Assembly (NCBI GenBank): GCA_020796225.1
Contig: CM036754.1
Location: 20,278,867-20,342,866, forward strand
Direction of reading: 5' to 3'
Origin: Arion vulgaris
Taxonomy: Eukaryota > Mollusca > Gastropoda > Stylommatophora > Arionidae
Length of the DNA: 64,000 nt
Both the position numbers and the translations under genes were made by a program. The notes below the pieces were generated by a model that did no database searches, was not told the DNA's origin, and saw only the letters and a list, made by a program, of their open reading frames with translations. Below, in pieces: positions 33,801-40,419 of the stretch. Numbering within the stretch: the stretch's first letter is position 1; every line of letters starts with the position of its first letter.

Positions 33801-36800
33801 CAAACTCCACAGCGGGCAGTTTGGAAGAAATTTAGTTCCCTTGGTTTTTTTACTAACGGTAAAAATAGACCTCACCGTTCAGGAAGCAATACTGAACGTA
33901 TAAGTGGTGCCTAGAAAATCGAAGACTTGTTTACTGTGGTTGATGATGACATCCTGTAATGGATATGCCACGATTTGCATTCAGAAGGCATAGATCATCT
34001 AAAAGTTAATTGCATATCCTTTACAGGACTCTGCGAATCAACCCCAGCTTTTAACGCTGTTTGTGATTTTTCTAGGCATTATTACATTCAGTAGTTTGCC
34101 ATTGCTTTCTGAATGGGTGGTGCCATCGTCTTTTGTAAAAATCCATGCGAAACAATTTGAAACCAAACTGTCCGCAGCGAGGTTCGAACTCAGTACGTCG
34201 GGGTTAATAGACCGAGTCACTATCCCCTAACCACAGATGCCACCATAGATCATCTACAAAATCTTCAAGCTGTTGAATACCATTATAATACAAACATTTT
34301 ATTATGTAATGAAATATGAATAATTAAAACCATTTGTGATATTTCAAAAACTGCACCTGAGTGGTTACCGGGGCCCAAATTGGGGTGTAATGAATAGAAC
34401 CACTGTTACCTGCTGCGCATGTCGTAGAGGCGACTAAGGAGGTTGGGCTGGGGCTAGCTACCCACACCATAAAAACACTAGATATCTACAGAACGGAGAG
34501 CGAACCGAGTAAATGCTGGCTGAAACATCGCAAGGATAGCACCAGGGCTCCAAATGATGCTGAAGATGTGACGTAAAACACACCAATGCTAAGGCTGCAT
34601 GACTCAGATTTCCACATGACTAGAATTTATGGGGAGGTCTGGTACATCGGTCTAGGTGGTGATCGAGAGAGAGAAACTGCACAAAACTGGTAAATAGGTT
34701 GCTATAAGATCAAATAATAGGGATGCTAATTTTCTTGGAAGACAATTTAGATTGTCCTAATGATGGTTAAAGACTATTTATTGCGTGTCTTCTCCCTGCA
34801 AATCATGTTGATGTTGAATGTTGTAATTACTATTTTAACTAGTAACTTTCCTCCCCAGAATGACACTCAGCTTACTCGCTGGTATTGGTTTCAGCACAAG
34901 AGTTTACTATGGTGTGTTATTATGGTTCTGTGTCTCTATTGTGTTTTTCTTGGTGAGTTTTTTCAGTGTGTGTTAGCAATGGAATTGTATCACTTATATA
35001 ACTTTAGTAGGAAAAGTGATGGGTTATTTGTTATTATATTAGATTATAATATATGGCCCTTCAGTCGGTCTGGAAATCAGCCCACTACAACTTCTAAACC
35101 AAGATTAATATATGCCGCAGATGTGTGCACAACAGGATATGTCCAAGCTCTCCACCTTCCATCAAACACTATCTCAAACCAAGAACTGCTTGTACAGTGT
35201 CAACAAGAGAATATGAGCACCATCATCCACAAGCATGTGATACACATGGAGACTAACTCTGTCACGAAAACTGCACTGAGATGGATACCAGAGGGTAAAT
35301 GAAAACATTGAAGACTCAAAATGACCTGGAGGAGAGTAGTAGAAAAAGAACTGAAAGAAATTAATATCAGCTTAAACACAATACAGAAGAACGTCAAGCA
35401 TAGAGAAGAATGCTGTGTATTTGTTGCTTCCTTAAGCGTCAGGGGCATCACAGACTAGAGAGAGATATCAGATTAGGTAGTTATCAGATCATCCATATTG
35501 CACAAAGAACAATCCCACACTTGCTCTGACCTCTTTATCAATATATCCGTTAACATATAGATATTGACAATTCCAGTTCTGTGTTGGCTAATGAAACATT
35601 TATTCCCCAAATAGTGTTCAAATCTAGCAACACCAAGCTCTTGCAGCCAGAACAAGGATGTAAAAACCCAAGTCATCACCTGAATCTTCTGTCCGGCCCA
35701 TCTCCATAATGGCATTCAGGATATCATAGCTCTGTCCATAGCTCTACCACTTTGCACTCTTCTTCTTTGCGTTCGTTTTTTATGACCAATTTTAATCACG
35801 CTTTGTGATATGTTTGATCTTTGCCAAGAACGTGTATACGTTGCACATTGGTTTGTAGGCCCCTAAACGCATAGACTTTTTACACGTTTTAGGACATGTG
35901 CATCCGATTTCAGCCAAACCTCCTTAGTCGCCTCTTACGACATGCGTGGTAGGTAACAGTGGTTCTATTCTTTACACCCCAAATTTGGGCCCGGTAACCA
36001 CTCGGGCGTACCACTTTGCACTGTAGCAGTGCCTTTAAGTCTGTCTGCTCAGTCATTTTATTAAGACCCACATGTCCCTGTATGAAAATGAAGGTGACTT
36101 TCTGCTGTTCCGAACTCAACACAGACTCCAGCCACTGTCTATGCACACAACCCGCCTGGACTTTCTTGAACATGTTCATTGAGTCACTGAGAAGGTCTTC
36201 ACTGCCTATCAACGGATATACTCAAAAAGACTTCAGCACAGATGTACTACTCCATAATACCTGCGGAGATCTCACTGAATAAACCTCATCAATCTCACAG
36301 CACAGCTCTCTATATAAGAGAGATGGAATTAACTACCTTCTTACAGTAAAGCAAGGAAGGGACAGAAAGATCCGCTGCCTTCAGCTACAGGCCATCATTC
36401 TACAAGTTGTCTCTGAAAAACAATGGAACGTATCATCAATCTCAGGCGACAGTGGTTTCGTGAAATTGAAAACTTTCTTGTGCAACAGCAGATGAATTTC
36501 AGGCAGTGTTTCTTTGCAAAAGTCCAAGCACCTTACCCTTCCAAAGGTTTAGGATGTGTCCCAAGATAAGAAACTGGTACTAGCAACGTGGGCGTCTGTA
36601 GCTTAAGCGGTAGTGAACTCGATTACAATCCAAAAGTACCTGGTTCAAACTCCGTGCCGGGCAGTTTGGAAGCAGATTTCTTGTTGTGGATTTTTATGAA
36701 AACTAAAAATAGACCTCACCATTCAGAAATCAATGGCAAACTACTGAACTTATAACAGGTACCTAGAAAAAACAACTCGTTTGCTGTGGTTGATGGTGAC

Positions 36801-38301
36801 GTCTGTAAAGGATATGCCACTATTTTCATTTTACTAGCGACATAGTTAGATCTAATGAAGGTTTTTGACAAGGTTTGGAAAGAAGGGTCTAAAGAAAATG
36901 AGAAATTGTAGAATAAATGGAAGGATGTAACAGATAGATAAAATCATACATAACATAAAAGCTCAAGTACATCTAGATTGCCTCAGGAGTAAGAAAATTC
37001 AACTGTGTCATGGCATCCCTCATGGAGGAGTTCTGTTCACTACACTTTTCTTGATTTACATCAACGACCTGGTTGCTGAATTACTACATGGAGAGTAAAA
37101 GTGGCAATGTTCTCCGATGATCTAGTGCATAAATTAGTATTCAACAGATACCCCAGACTGCAGAACACATACTTCAAGACTGTCATGAAGATGATATACT
37201 GAGGCAGACTCACTGGTCTAGGGAAACTGCACTGCATAGATCTCTGTGAGAGCTACAAAAGATTGTAAAGTTTATACAAGAGACAACATTGAATATATAG
37301 TCACTATTTCAAGCAATCAAAAGTAGGAATAATATCATGTGCAGCTGACCCTACACTACTACCTTCTCTCTTGGGCAGCTTCCTCTTTGATCCCTACTCG
37401 CTTTGCCAGACTACAGCGCCTCCACAGTGGGGTGGAGTAGGGTCTTGTCATTGCCAAATCACAGACTTTTGTGCTTTCTTGTCATTTTAATTTGTTGCTA
37501 TTATGACCCCTTTCAATTTGTCTAGCTTAATGATGTGAATACAATCAGAGATATGATCAGACAATTTTATCACTAGTCTTCATGCTGATGATTTTGACAA
37601 GAGTATAGAGAAGAGACTTGATCAGTATTCTTCTTCTTTTGTCGCCGGGTTGTTGCCCAGTGTTGTAGTTTTCTGTTTTTGTCTTGCGCTATTCTGGTGG
37701 CTTGGGTGGTTGTTATTTTTGCTCTTTAACAGGATTCGGCTAAGCCATCTAACCATCTTTTCCGTGGTCTTCCTCTCGCCTTCTTTCCCGATGTTCTGTT
37801 GTAGAAGACTATGTATACTGTGGAGTTTGGATGCATTCTTATTAGTGGTCAAACCACTTCATTCTTTGTTTCTCAATATAATTCAAGCAAAGTTCTGTGC
37901 CAACTGTCTTTCTTATGCTGATGTTGACTGTCTTTTCTGGTGTTGTTCTAAATTTTTCGCAGGCACCGCATTTCACCATTTCACGAAAAGTTACCAACAA
38001 TACCAGAAAAGACAGTCACCAACATAGCCAGTATTTGAACTGTTTAATCTGATGACAATGATATTAGTGTTGATGTAATTTTGTTTTACTTAGAAAGCCT
38101 GGAAATAATGTTATGTAAATGCTGGTTTACCAACAGATGAGGACTCTCAAGATTCATATCATCCCCCATCAAGGTGATGATGGCTTCACTAAAGGAGCAA
38201 AGAGAAGTTTATATCTCATATTGTCTATGTCACTGATTCAACCATGTCTGATGTGGTGGTTGACAAGTTATGTCATGAGTTTCAAGAAAGCTGTTGGATA
38301 G
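18697..38301 (+). CDS. YIF1: YIF1 family protein (Yip1-interacting factor), 8 exons, 5' incomplete
   Basis: Joined exons 18697-18825, 20653-20798, 22197-22301, 24331-24409, 26126-26183, 30313-30468, 34859-34952 and 38137-38301 give one open frame of 310 residues to a TAG. All introns are GT-AG and all phases agree. Family hallmarks in order are [42 protein letters not shown] and [12 protein letters not shown]. They are followed by [24 protein letters not shown] and [11 protein letters not shown]. About five membrane segments lie at residues 154-171, 185-204, 212-236, 240-257 and 280-302, after a soluble Gln/Asn-rich N terminus. Known family members are about 300-315 residues, bind YIP1/Rab partners and act in ER-Golgi vesicle traffic. 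Only a short first exon carrying the ATG is missing; it may lie upstream in the window, unrecognised, or outside it. The introns, up to about 4.4 kb, are full of transposons but the exons carry no frameshift. Confidence 0.95.
19280..19610 (+). mobile_element. RNase H LINE 3' end in YIF1 intron
   Basis: In shifting frames it encodes an [12 protein letters not shown] block (TTAGAACAGGACACAATCGAC), a zinc-knuckle-like stretch and a D-C-P block near 19460. It ends CGAACAAAAAGAAGGAAGG. Confidence 0.65.
19855..19975. repeat. Interspersed repeat-J, possible hAT remnant
   Basis: CAGTGTTGTCCAACATTTTT, then ATTGGGGCACATCTGACTAA, followed by an ACTACTACTACT run. Aligns with 5960-6090 and more weakly with 61890-62035. 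Confidence 0.45.
20238..20475 (-). mobile_element. SINE-C copy in YIF1 intron
   Basis: On the minus strand it has a tRNA-like head with B-box-like GGTTCAAACTCC and the body CATTGATT-type segment. GTTCAGTAGTTTGCCATTGC and CTTTACAGGACATAGCCATC are seen on the plus strand. The same family as 36588-36830. Confidence 0.8.
20465..20637. repeat. Short tandem array next to YIF1 exon b
   Basis: A unit of about 33 bp (TTGTACAGATTGTATAACTT plus ACATTGCATAA) repeats four to five times, the first copies diverged. It ends about 15 bp before the exon b acceptor, inside the region where branch points normally lie. Confidence 0.88.
20653..20798 (+). CDS. YIF1: YIF1 exon b (residues 44-92)
   Basis: The acceptor is GTTCCCAG|TTTTC and the donor AAT|GTAAGA. 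It encodes [17 protein letters not shown] and [11 protein letters not shown], the strongly conserved block before the first membrane region in YIF1A/B. A minisatellite ends about 15 bp before the acceptor. Confidence 0.95.
20884..21134 (-). mobile_element. SINE-A copy in YIF1 intron
   Basis: Complete from the AAG-type tail (TTCTTCTTTGCGTTCG on plus) to the head CCACTCGGGCG. A short AATTAAA direct repeat flanks it. Confidence 0.9.
21280..21665 (+). mobile_element. Degraded LINE 3' coding end
   Basis: A piece at 21495-21640 encodes [19 protein letters not shown], then [19 protein letters not shown]. This is the R-R-G-R-P ... W ... D-V tail typical of one LINE class. Upstream frames are broken. 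Confidence 0.65.
22197..22301 (+). CDS. YIF1: YIF1 exon c (residues 93-127)
   Basis: A T-rich tract and CAACAG precede ATACAAAAATATG, and the donor is TCA|GTGAGT. Phase 0 on both sides, 35 codons: [20 protein letters not shown], then LLFFPYTHS, nearly identical in spacing to vertebrate YIF1 proteins. Confidence 0.96.
22471..22735 (-). mobile_element. SINE-B copy in YIF1 intron
   Basis: GTCTTCTTCTTTGAATGCTC, then CATATCGACCACTTGTTAAC at the tail. The diverged core CCTTTTACGACATGCTTTG and the head CCCGGCAACACACATG follow. Confidence 0.85.
23015..23310 (+). mobile_element. SINE-B copy in YIF1 intron
   Basis: The head is ACATGTTGCCAGGGCGCAC, the core CAAGGCATGTTATAAGAGGC and the tail TCACAAAGTGTGGTTTAACA. 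It is more diverged than most copies. Confidence 0.8.
23400..23695 (+). mobile_element. RNase H LINE 3' end, AAG-tailed
   Basis: Encodes [16 protein letters not shown], then [20 protein letters not shown] and a downstream L-W-x-x-x-x-D-L block. It ends CACTGAATAAGAAGAAGAAA. The AAG tail is the same kind as on SINE-A and SINE-B. Confidence 0.82.
23727..23850 (-). mobile_element. LINE 3' terminus, inverted copy of 4978-5098
   Basis: The minus strand encodes [19 protein letters not shown] and then R-C-A-A-K-R, ending in ATGATGATGAT. Confidence 0.75.
23905..24290 (+). mobile_element. LINE 3' coding end, open frame of 120 codons
   Basis: Encodes [51 protein letters not shown] and a final W-R-D-M-I. 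This is the E-M-W-x-Y-R-R-M ... G-K-x-x-G-x-R-x-R-G-R-Q tail of a widespread LINE class. The frame is intact here but the RT is absent. It ends 45 bp before YIF1 exon d. Weaker copies are at 28360-28700, 42430-42545 (minus) and 50940-51170. Confidence 0.85.
24331..24409 (+). CDS. YIF1: YIF1 exon d (residues 128-153)
   Basis: The acceptor is GTGCTAG|GACTGG and the donor CCTG|GTAAGT. It encodes [20 protein letters not shown] followed by PDLYIP, the conserved segment just ahead of transmembrane segment 1. It leaves one base. Confidence 0.96.
24640..25366. mobile_element. piggyBac-like non-autonomous element, 727 bp
   Basis: Flanked by TTAA at 24636-24639 and 25367-25370. The left end CACTTTCGCCGCC and the reverse complement of the right end, CACTTTGGCTGTC, agree at 10 of 13 bases. 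No transposase frame is visible; short frames at 24863-25201 are not recognisable. Confidence 0.65.
25466..25915. repeat. 31-38-bp minisatellite in YIF1 intron
   Basis: About thirteen units built on GATGTGACTAAGTGGTTAGA followed by a GAGTTGACACTTGACATT or ACTTGATATT variant. Long (38 bp) and short (about 31 bp) units alternate. Confidence 0.92.
26126..26183 (+). CDS. YIF1: YIF1 exon e (residues 154-173, transmembrane 1)
   Basis: The acceptor is TCTCCAG|TGATG and the donor GGAAG|GTATGT. It encodes [19 protein letters not shown]. At 58 bp it is the shortest exon seen; its phases (1 in, 2 out) match both neighbours. Confidence 0.95.
26220..26628. mobile_element. piggyBac-like MITE, 409 bp, with nested LINE scrap
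   Basis: The termini CTCTTTCCACGC and GCGTGGAAAGAG are perfect 12-bp inverted repeats flanked by TTAA (26216-26219 and 26629-26632). It starts 37 bp after YIF1 exon e. Inside, 26330-26510 is the minus-strand end of the RNase H LINE ([12 protein letters not shown]), so a retroelement inserted into a DNA element. Confidence 0.82.
26861..27109 (-). mobile_element. SINE-B copy with perfect TSD
   Basis: Flanked by ATGTACTCAAGC at 26849-26860 and 27110-27121. The tail, core and CGTCCGTGTGGTGCCGGGG head (minus strand) are all present. Confidence 0.93.
27233..27481 (+). mobile_element. SINE-A copy with perfect TSD
   Basis: Flanked by ATTACTCCTCAC at 27221-27232 and 27482-27493. The head is CGCCCAGTGGTTACCGGGG and the tail ends CGCAAAGAAGAA. 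Confidence 0.94.
27745..28150 (-). mobile_element. SINE-H copy, tRNA-like head
   Basis: On the minus strand it begins GGGGTCACCTAGCATAGCGG, with an A-box-like segment and then a long body containing GGCAGTTCACAATCGAGAAG. Shorter copies are at 48015-48285 (minus) and 43300-43420 (plus). Confidence 0.65.
28360..28705 (+). mobile_element. LINE 3' coding end
   Basis: Encodes [18 protein letters not shown] and KKQSSFLDM before a stop. Frameshifted remains follow of the G-K-I ... R-E-R-K and L-W-R-S-M-I blocks seen intact at 23905-24290. It ends at GATGATGATGATGAT. Confidence 0.8.
28980..29150. repeat. Interspersed repeat-F
   Basis: CATTGCACTCCAGGCAGACT, ATAGGTGCTCAGTCTCCCCC and GGTTCCTGTAGCTCGTTGG (tRNA-like), then TGTACTGTCCTGGACATGC. 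An inverted copy lies in 45225-45600 and a scrap at about 26735-26815. It is joined directly to the SINE-B copy that follows. Confidence 0.6.
29155..29385 (+). mobile_element. SINE-B copy
   Basis: GTGTGTTGCCGGGGCTTGC at the head, the diverged core CAGCATGTCATAAGAG, and the tail ATATGGAGCATTGGAAGAAG. Confidence 0.82.
29500..29650 (-). repeat. Interspersed repeat-I
   Basis: On the minus strand: ACCTCTGAAGTTGGAGAAGG, GGTGGGGGACACTGATAA and GCCTGAATTCATAGCGAAG. It aligns with 48395-48560 and 32400-32540. A SINE-B-like tail (about 29840-30000) lies downstream. Confidence 0.6.
30313..30468 (+). CDS. YIF1: YIF1 exon f (residues 173-225)
   Basis: The acceptor is AATCCTCAG|A and the donor GTTGG|GTAAGG. 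It encodes [16 protein letters not shown], then two hydrophobic stretches and [13 protein letters not shown], matching the family's second and third membrane segments. Confidence 0.96.
30640..31290 (-). mobile_element. Degraded LINE, RT thumb to C terminus, in YIF1 intron
   Basis: Minus-strand 126-codon frame 30687-31067: [39 protein letters not shown] and [14 protein letters not shown]. Upstream, in another frame, come L-G-S-T-V and [17 protein letters not shown] blocks to about 31290. One frameshift near 31070 splits it. Confidence 0.82.
31300..31565 (+). mobile_element. Penelope 3'-end fragment
   Basis: Matches the 3' UTR of the Penelope copies: TTATTTCGTTATTCGTTTTA, TTGATAAAGGCC at 31471 and GTATTTTGTAAAACTGCAGT. 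It ends near GTGTTTCGCC. The hammerhead-like core is damaged: AAAAC replaces GAAAC. Confidence 0.8.
31886..32223 (-). mobile_element. SINE-L copy with TSD
   Basis: Flanked by ATACCTCTGATAT (31873-31885) and ATACCCTTGATAT (32224-32236), 11 of 13 matching. On the minus strand it runs from a CGCCCGAGTGGATACC head through a Nin-like core to a GGGGAGATCTGGTACATCGG tail and a GA run. Confidence 0.88.
32400..32545 (+). repeat. Interspersed repeat-I, diverged
   Basis: CACCTCTGAAGTTGGAATAA, GATAAGGAAAGCAATCCTTC, then AATTCAGTCAGAGGCCTGAA. Aligns with 48395-48560. Confidence 0.5.
32700..33545 (+). mobile_element. LINE-R copy 2, 5'-truncated, 12-bp TSD
   Basis: Flanked by AGTGGGCATCTG at 32688-32699 and 33546-33557. 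It is nearly identical base for base to the 3' part of the full-length element (53711-54556). Encodes [20 protein letters not shown] (the F-A-D-D box), [15 protein letters not shown] and [19 protein letters not shown]. After a 1-bp deletion near 33025 it continues in a second frame: [34 protein letters not shown] and [16 protein letters not shown]. It lacks the endonuclease and N-terminal RT. Confidence 0.95.
33745..33990 (+). mobile_element. SINE-C copy
   Basis: tRNA-like head GTTAAGTGGTAGTCAACTCG with B box GGTTCAAACTCC, body AAAATAGACCTCACCGTTCA, and end GGATATGCCACGATTTGCAT. Confidence 0.85.
34010..34235 (-). mobile_element. SINE-C copy, inverted relative to its neighbour
   Basis: The plus-strand view starts GCATATCCTTTACAGGACTC, includes ATTCAGTAGTTTGCCATTGC and ends in a reversed tRNA-like head. 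Together with 33745-33990 it forms a tail-to-tail pair only about 20 bp apart. Confidence 0.82.
34357..34673 (+). mobile_element. SINE-L copy with TSD
   Basis: Flanked by AAACTGCAC at 34348-34356 and 34674-34682. The head CTGAGTGGTTACCGGGGCCC and core TGCGCATGTCGTAGAGGCG are like SINE-A. The middle is specific (GATAGCACCAGGGCTCC). The tail AGAATTTATGGGGAGGTCTG ... GATCGAGAGAGAGA matches the 3' end of the RNase H LINE near 43200-43253. Confidence 0.9.
34859..34952 (+). CDS. YIF1: YIF1 exon g (residues 225-256)
   Basis: The acceptor is CTCCCCAG|AATGACA and the donor TTCTTG|GTGAGT. In the phase set by exon f it reads [18 protein letters not shown], then [13 protein letters not shown]. This aligns with the family segment GYKYVG|M...G..YY....W. 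Read in the other open frame it makes no sense for the family, so the phase decides the reading. Confidence 0.93.
35050..35470 (+). mobile_element. LINE-R fragment, old copy
   Basis: Starts near CCCTTCAGTCGGTCTGG and runs to the 3' end ACAGACTAGAGAGAG. It aligns with 54040-54556 with many substitutions and indels. It encodes remnants of [14 protein letters not shown] and [10 protein letters not shown]. Confidence 0.85.
35480..35740. other. Unassigned stretch before SINE-A
   Basis: A minus-strand 80-codon frame (35473-35715) has no recognised motif. No repeats were noted. Confidence 0.3.
35759..36008 (-). mobile_element. SINE-A copy with perfect 14-bp TSD
   Basis: Flanked by TACCACTTTGCACT at 35745-35758 and 36009-36022. 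Complete head to tail. Confidence 0.95.
36015..36215 (-). mobile_element. LINE RNase H domain fragment
   Basis: Encodes [20 protein letters not shown], then [20 protein letters not shown] and D-L-K-A. The block F-I-x-G-H-V-G ... T-E-Q-T-D is a LINE RNase H C-terminal motif. The SINE-A copy interrupts it at 36008. Confidence 0.75.
36300..37335 (+). mobile_element. RNase H-class LINE, RT part and 3' end, interrupted by SINE-C
   Basis: First segment (36300-36587): [20 protein letters not shown], then Q-Q-M-N-F-R-Q (RT fingers, S-K-x-x-E-R-I block). Second segment (36845-37120): [32 protein letters not shown] and D-L-V. The catalytic YADD box is degraded. The end (37140-37335) jumps to the A-E-H-x-L-Q-D-C tail, so RNase H and connecting parts are deleted. 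Confidence 0.82.
36588..36830 (+). mobile_element. SINE-C copy inserted in LINE RT
   Basis: Most complete copy of the family. It has A-box-like TAGCTTAAGCGGTAGTG, B box GGTTCAAACTCC, GCCGGGCAGTTTGGAAG, AAATCAATGGCAAACTACTG and GTCTGTAAAGGATATGCCAC. Imperfect flanking duplications, TACTAGCAACGTGG (ending 36587) and TACTAGCGACATAG (from about 36832), mark the insertion. Confidence 0.88.
37340..37620. other. Unassigned stretch
   Basis: A possible short inverted repeat, GACCCTAC near 37369 and GTAGGGTC near 37439, is too short to call an element. No coding sequence. Confidence 0.25.
37625..37870 (-). mobile_element. LINE 3' coding end, AAG-tailed
   Basis: A minus-strand frame holds an [12 protein letters not shown] block (GGCGAGAGGAAGACCACGG), then A-Q-D-R-N-R-K-L-Q-H-W. 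It ends GCGACAAAAGAAGAAGAAT. It lies in the last YIF1 intron. Confidence 0.7.
38137..38301 (+). CDS. YIF1: YIF1 exon h, terminal (residues 257-310)
   Basis: The acceptor is TTTACCAACAG|ATGAGG. It encodes [10 protein letters not shown], a polar loop, [31 protein letters not shown] and TAG. The R-T-L-K/R cytoplasmic loop followed by P-x-x-M-x-W-L-T-x-x-x-V is the family C terminus. Confidence 0.96.
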   Translation: MRTLKIHIIPHQGDDGFTKGAKRSLYLILSMSLIQPCLMWWLTSYVMSFKKAVG

Positions 38302-38600
38302 TTTGTCATCATCGCATAGACCATGCCTAGAGCTGTTTTTTTTAAAAATCACATTTGATATTTTTACGACTAATCACATTTGCTATTTGTACGACTAATC
38401 ATATTTGCTATTTGTACGACTAACCATATGTTTTTTTTGTCTATTATTCATTACATTTTTAGTTTGTACAGCTAATCATGTTTGTCGTGTGTGCAACTCA
38501 TTATATTTGTTGTTCTACAGGTCACATTTTATACTGAGTTTATATTATTTGTTCATATATTATAAACATTGTCTTCTAAAGCAGCTTTATAATTGTGTCT
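38302..38600 (+). other. Probable YIF1 3' UTR region
   Basis: Follows the TAG of exon h. Very AT-rich, with three tandem copies of a roughly 27-bp unit (ATTTGCTATTTGTACGACTA) at about 38350-38425. No clean AATAAA within 300 bp; ATAAAATAAAAC near 38690 is the nearest candidate signal. The 3' end is not defined. Confidence 0.45.
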
Positions 38601-38609
38601 GAAGAGCGG

Positions 38610-38765
38610 GTGATCGAGAAGTGGTTTCCTTAGCGGAAACATTCCGTGTTCGACCCCTCTAGAAGGTCAACAGTTTTTCCTGTTGGGGATAAAATAAAAC
38701 ATAACCTGCACATGTGTGGCAACAGCTTTAGCAAGCTGCCCTAATTCCTCTGCCCTTTACAATCC
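38610..38765 (+). mobile_element. tRNA-like SINE head
   Basis: GCGGGTGATCGAGAAGTGG (A-box-like) followed about 40 bp later by B-box-like GTGTTCGACCCC, then a non-tRNA body. The copy is solitary, so the SINE reading is inference. Confidence 0.4.
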
Positions 38766-38914
38766 TTTCTCTTCTCCCCTTCCTCCTCCTCTCAGTGTAC
38801 TCTCAGAAATAAGAACAATGTATGTAATGACAAGTTCTGCTGTCTCAAATGAAGGAAAATTCCAGTTTTGACTTCATTATTTTCTTATCTTCATTACAGT
38901 TGTGAAAGTTAGGG

Positions 38915-39125
38915 TAAGAGCACTTGCTTTCTAGATAAGTGGTTTTGGTTCAATCCCCAGTTGAAGTTGAAATTTTTGGTTCTGCCACAAATTTCTGTAC
39001 GGTCGACATCAGTTGAGTACCAAGGAACACAGTAGGTAAGAGTGGCCAGCTTGATGTTGACCACAGTACCCATCATGTGCTGATGTTCAAAGAAATTTAA
39101 GGGCCTGACACTGGATTCCCTAACA
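38915..39125 (+). mobile_element. SINE-G copy
   Basis: Head GTTAGGGTAAGAGCACTTGC with B box GGTTCAATCCC, then body blocks CAGTTGAGTACCAAGGAAC, GTACCCATCATGTGCTG and GGGCCTGACACTGGATT, matching the reverse of 48728-48996. Confidence 0.72.
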
Positions 39126-39139
39126 GAAACTGCAGACTC

Positions 39140-39360
39140 AACAGATACTTACATAGACTAGGAATAAGTTAAACGGCTCTCTGCCAGTGTCAGCAGGCAG
39201 AACAGACACCAGAGCATGTCCTGCAAGACTGTCCTCTCCAGTGTGAGCTGATAAGCAATATGTGGCCACACTCAGTCGACTTAAAAAACTAAGCTTTGGG
39301 AAAACCTGATCGACCTGAAGCTGACTGCCAAATGTGGCATAATGTGAAAGGAAACGCAAT
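39140..39360 (+). mobile_element. RNase H LINE 3' end
   Basis: Encodes LGISQTALCQCQQAEQTPEH-like sequence (one frame), then V-L-Q-D-C-P-L-Q-C-E-L and M-W-P-H-S. It is close to 23400-23695. Confidence 0.75.
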
Positions 39361-39439
39361 CAAATAATGAAGTCATGGAAAAATTCATGAACGATGGGAA
39401 ACATTGCTAGAATTAAACAAAGTAGGTCATCGTCATCAT

Positions 39440-39835
39440 CATGTGGCATATCCTTTGCAGATAATTGATATCATATTTACGGTTTCTTTAATGTCCTGTT
39501 GCCACCGTCATCTTGGTCGTCCCCCTGTCTCATCTGCCTTGAACTATGCTCTCAATGATTACACTTTCTAAACCAATGTCACGTTTGCTGTGACCAAAAT
39601 GTTTCAGTTTCCGAGACATGATGTTAATGAGCTAATGTCCAGGTCTGACAGGATGTCTATATTTTTCATTGTCTCTGTCCAGAGCATTTTAAGAATTTTT
39701 CTTGCACACTTTGTTTCGAAAGATTCCATTTTCTCAATTAATATATGCAGTCCATGATACGTTGCCACAGGAAAAATGCACATTCTCTGAAGTTTTACTT
39801 TTGTTTCCTTTTTTGTGTGTCTTGCCATAGATTTT
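39440..39835 (-). mobile_element. Degraded LINE, RT thumb to C terminus
   Basis: The minus strand encodes VKLQRMCIFPVATYHGLHIL, then ESFETKCARKILKMLWTETM and, after a shift, K-H-F-G-H-S-K-R-D. This matches the L-x-x-x-L-Y-G-x-E-x-W ... F-x-x-x-C-x-R-x-I-L order of LINE C-terminal regions. Confidence 0.7.
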
Positions 39836-39964
39836 TAATACTAATTGCTTCTTAAATTACAATGTCTCATCTCCTGATTTTGTACTGTCTACATTGTTGT
39901 TATTTATGGAGTCAAGCTATCATAAAATTTTAACAATTTCAATGTCCTCATTATGATTTTAACA

Positions 39965-40095
39965 AAGGACGATGGCGCCACCCGTTCAGAAAGCAATGGC
40001 AAACTACTGAACGTATAAGTGGTGCCTAGAAAATCAACGACTTGTTTACTGTGGTTGATGGCTACGTCCTTTGGGATATGCCACGATTTTCATTC
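39965..40095 (+). mobile_element. SINE-C fragment
   Basis: Carries CAGAAAGCAATGGCAAACTA, then GGTGCCTAGAAAATCAACGA and GGGATATGCCACGATTTTCA. The tRNA-like head is missing. Confidence 0.8.
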
Positions 40096-40214
40096 ATTAT
40101 GGATAGCAATTTTGTGTTTACATTTTGTTTTATCGGTGGACATAGTCTTTGGGGGTTTTTGTTCAGAAAAACGATTTTGGTCTTCACTGTGTTTTTCTTT
40201 AGCAAACAAGATTA

Positions 40215-40415
40215 CTTATTTCAGTTTGGAATATCTTCATTGCTCTCCAGACACGTCCATAGGTGCTTCGATCTCCTTTGCAATTTTCAACAGCGTCCAG
40301 TGACTAACTGTACCAGTTTTATGTTGATTGATAAGCCTACTCATATACCTCTTGTGCTGTATTTTTCTGGCCACTTCAATCCAAGCTCTTGCAATCTACC
40401 ATTCAAGCTAAAATG
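40215..40415. repeat. Interspersed repeat-E
   Basis: GGAATATCTTCATTGCTCTC, ACACGTCCATAGGTGCTTCG and AGCTCTTGCAATCTACC. Second full copy of the repeat at 5690-5885. Confidence 0.75.
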
Positions 40416-40419
40416 ATTA

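Noticed and set aside
34760..35302. A 180-codon plus-strand frame as a gene
   Set aside because: It overlaps YIF1 exon g in the wrong phase and runs on into an old LINE-R copy.
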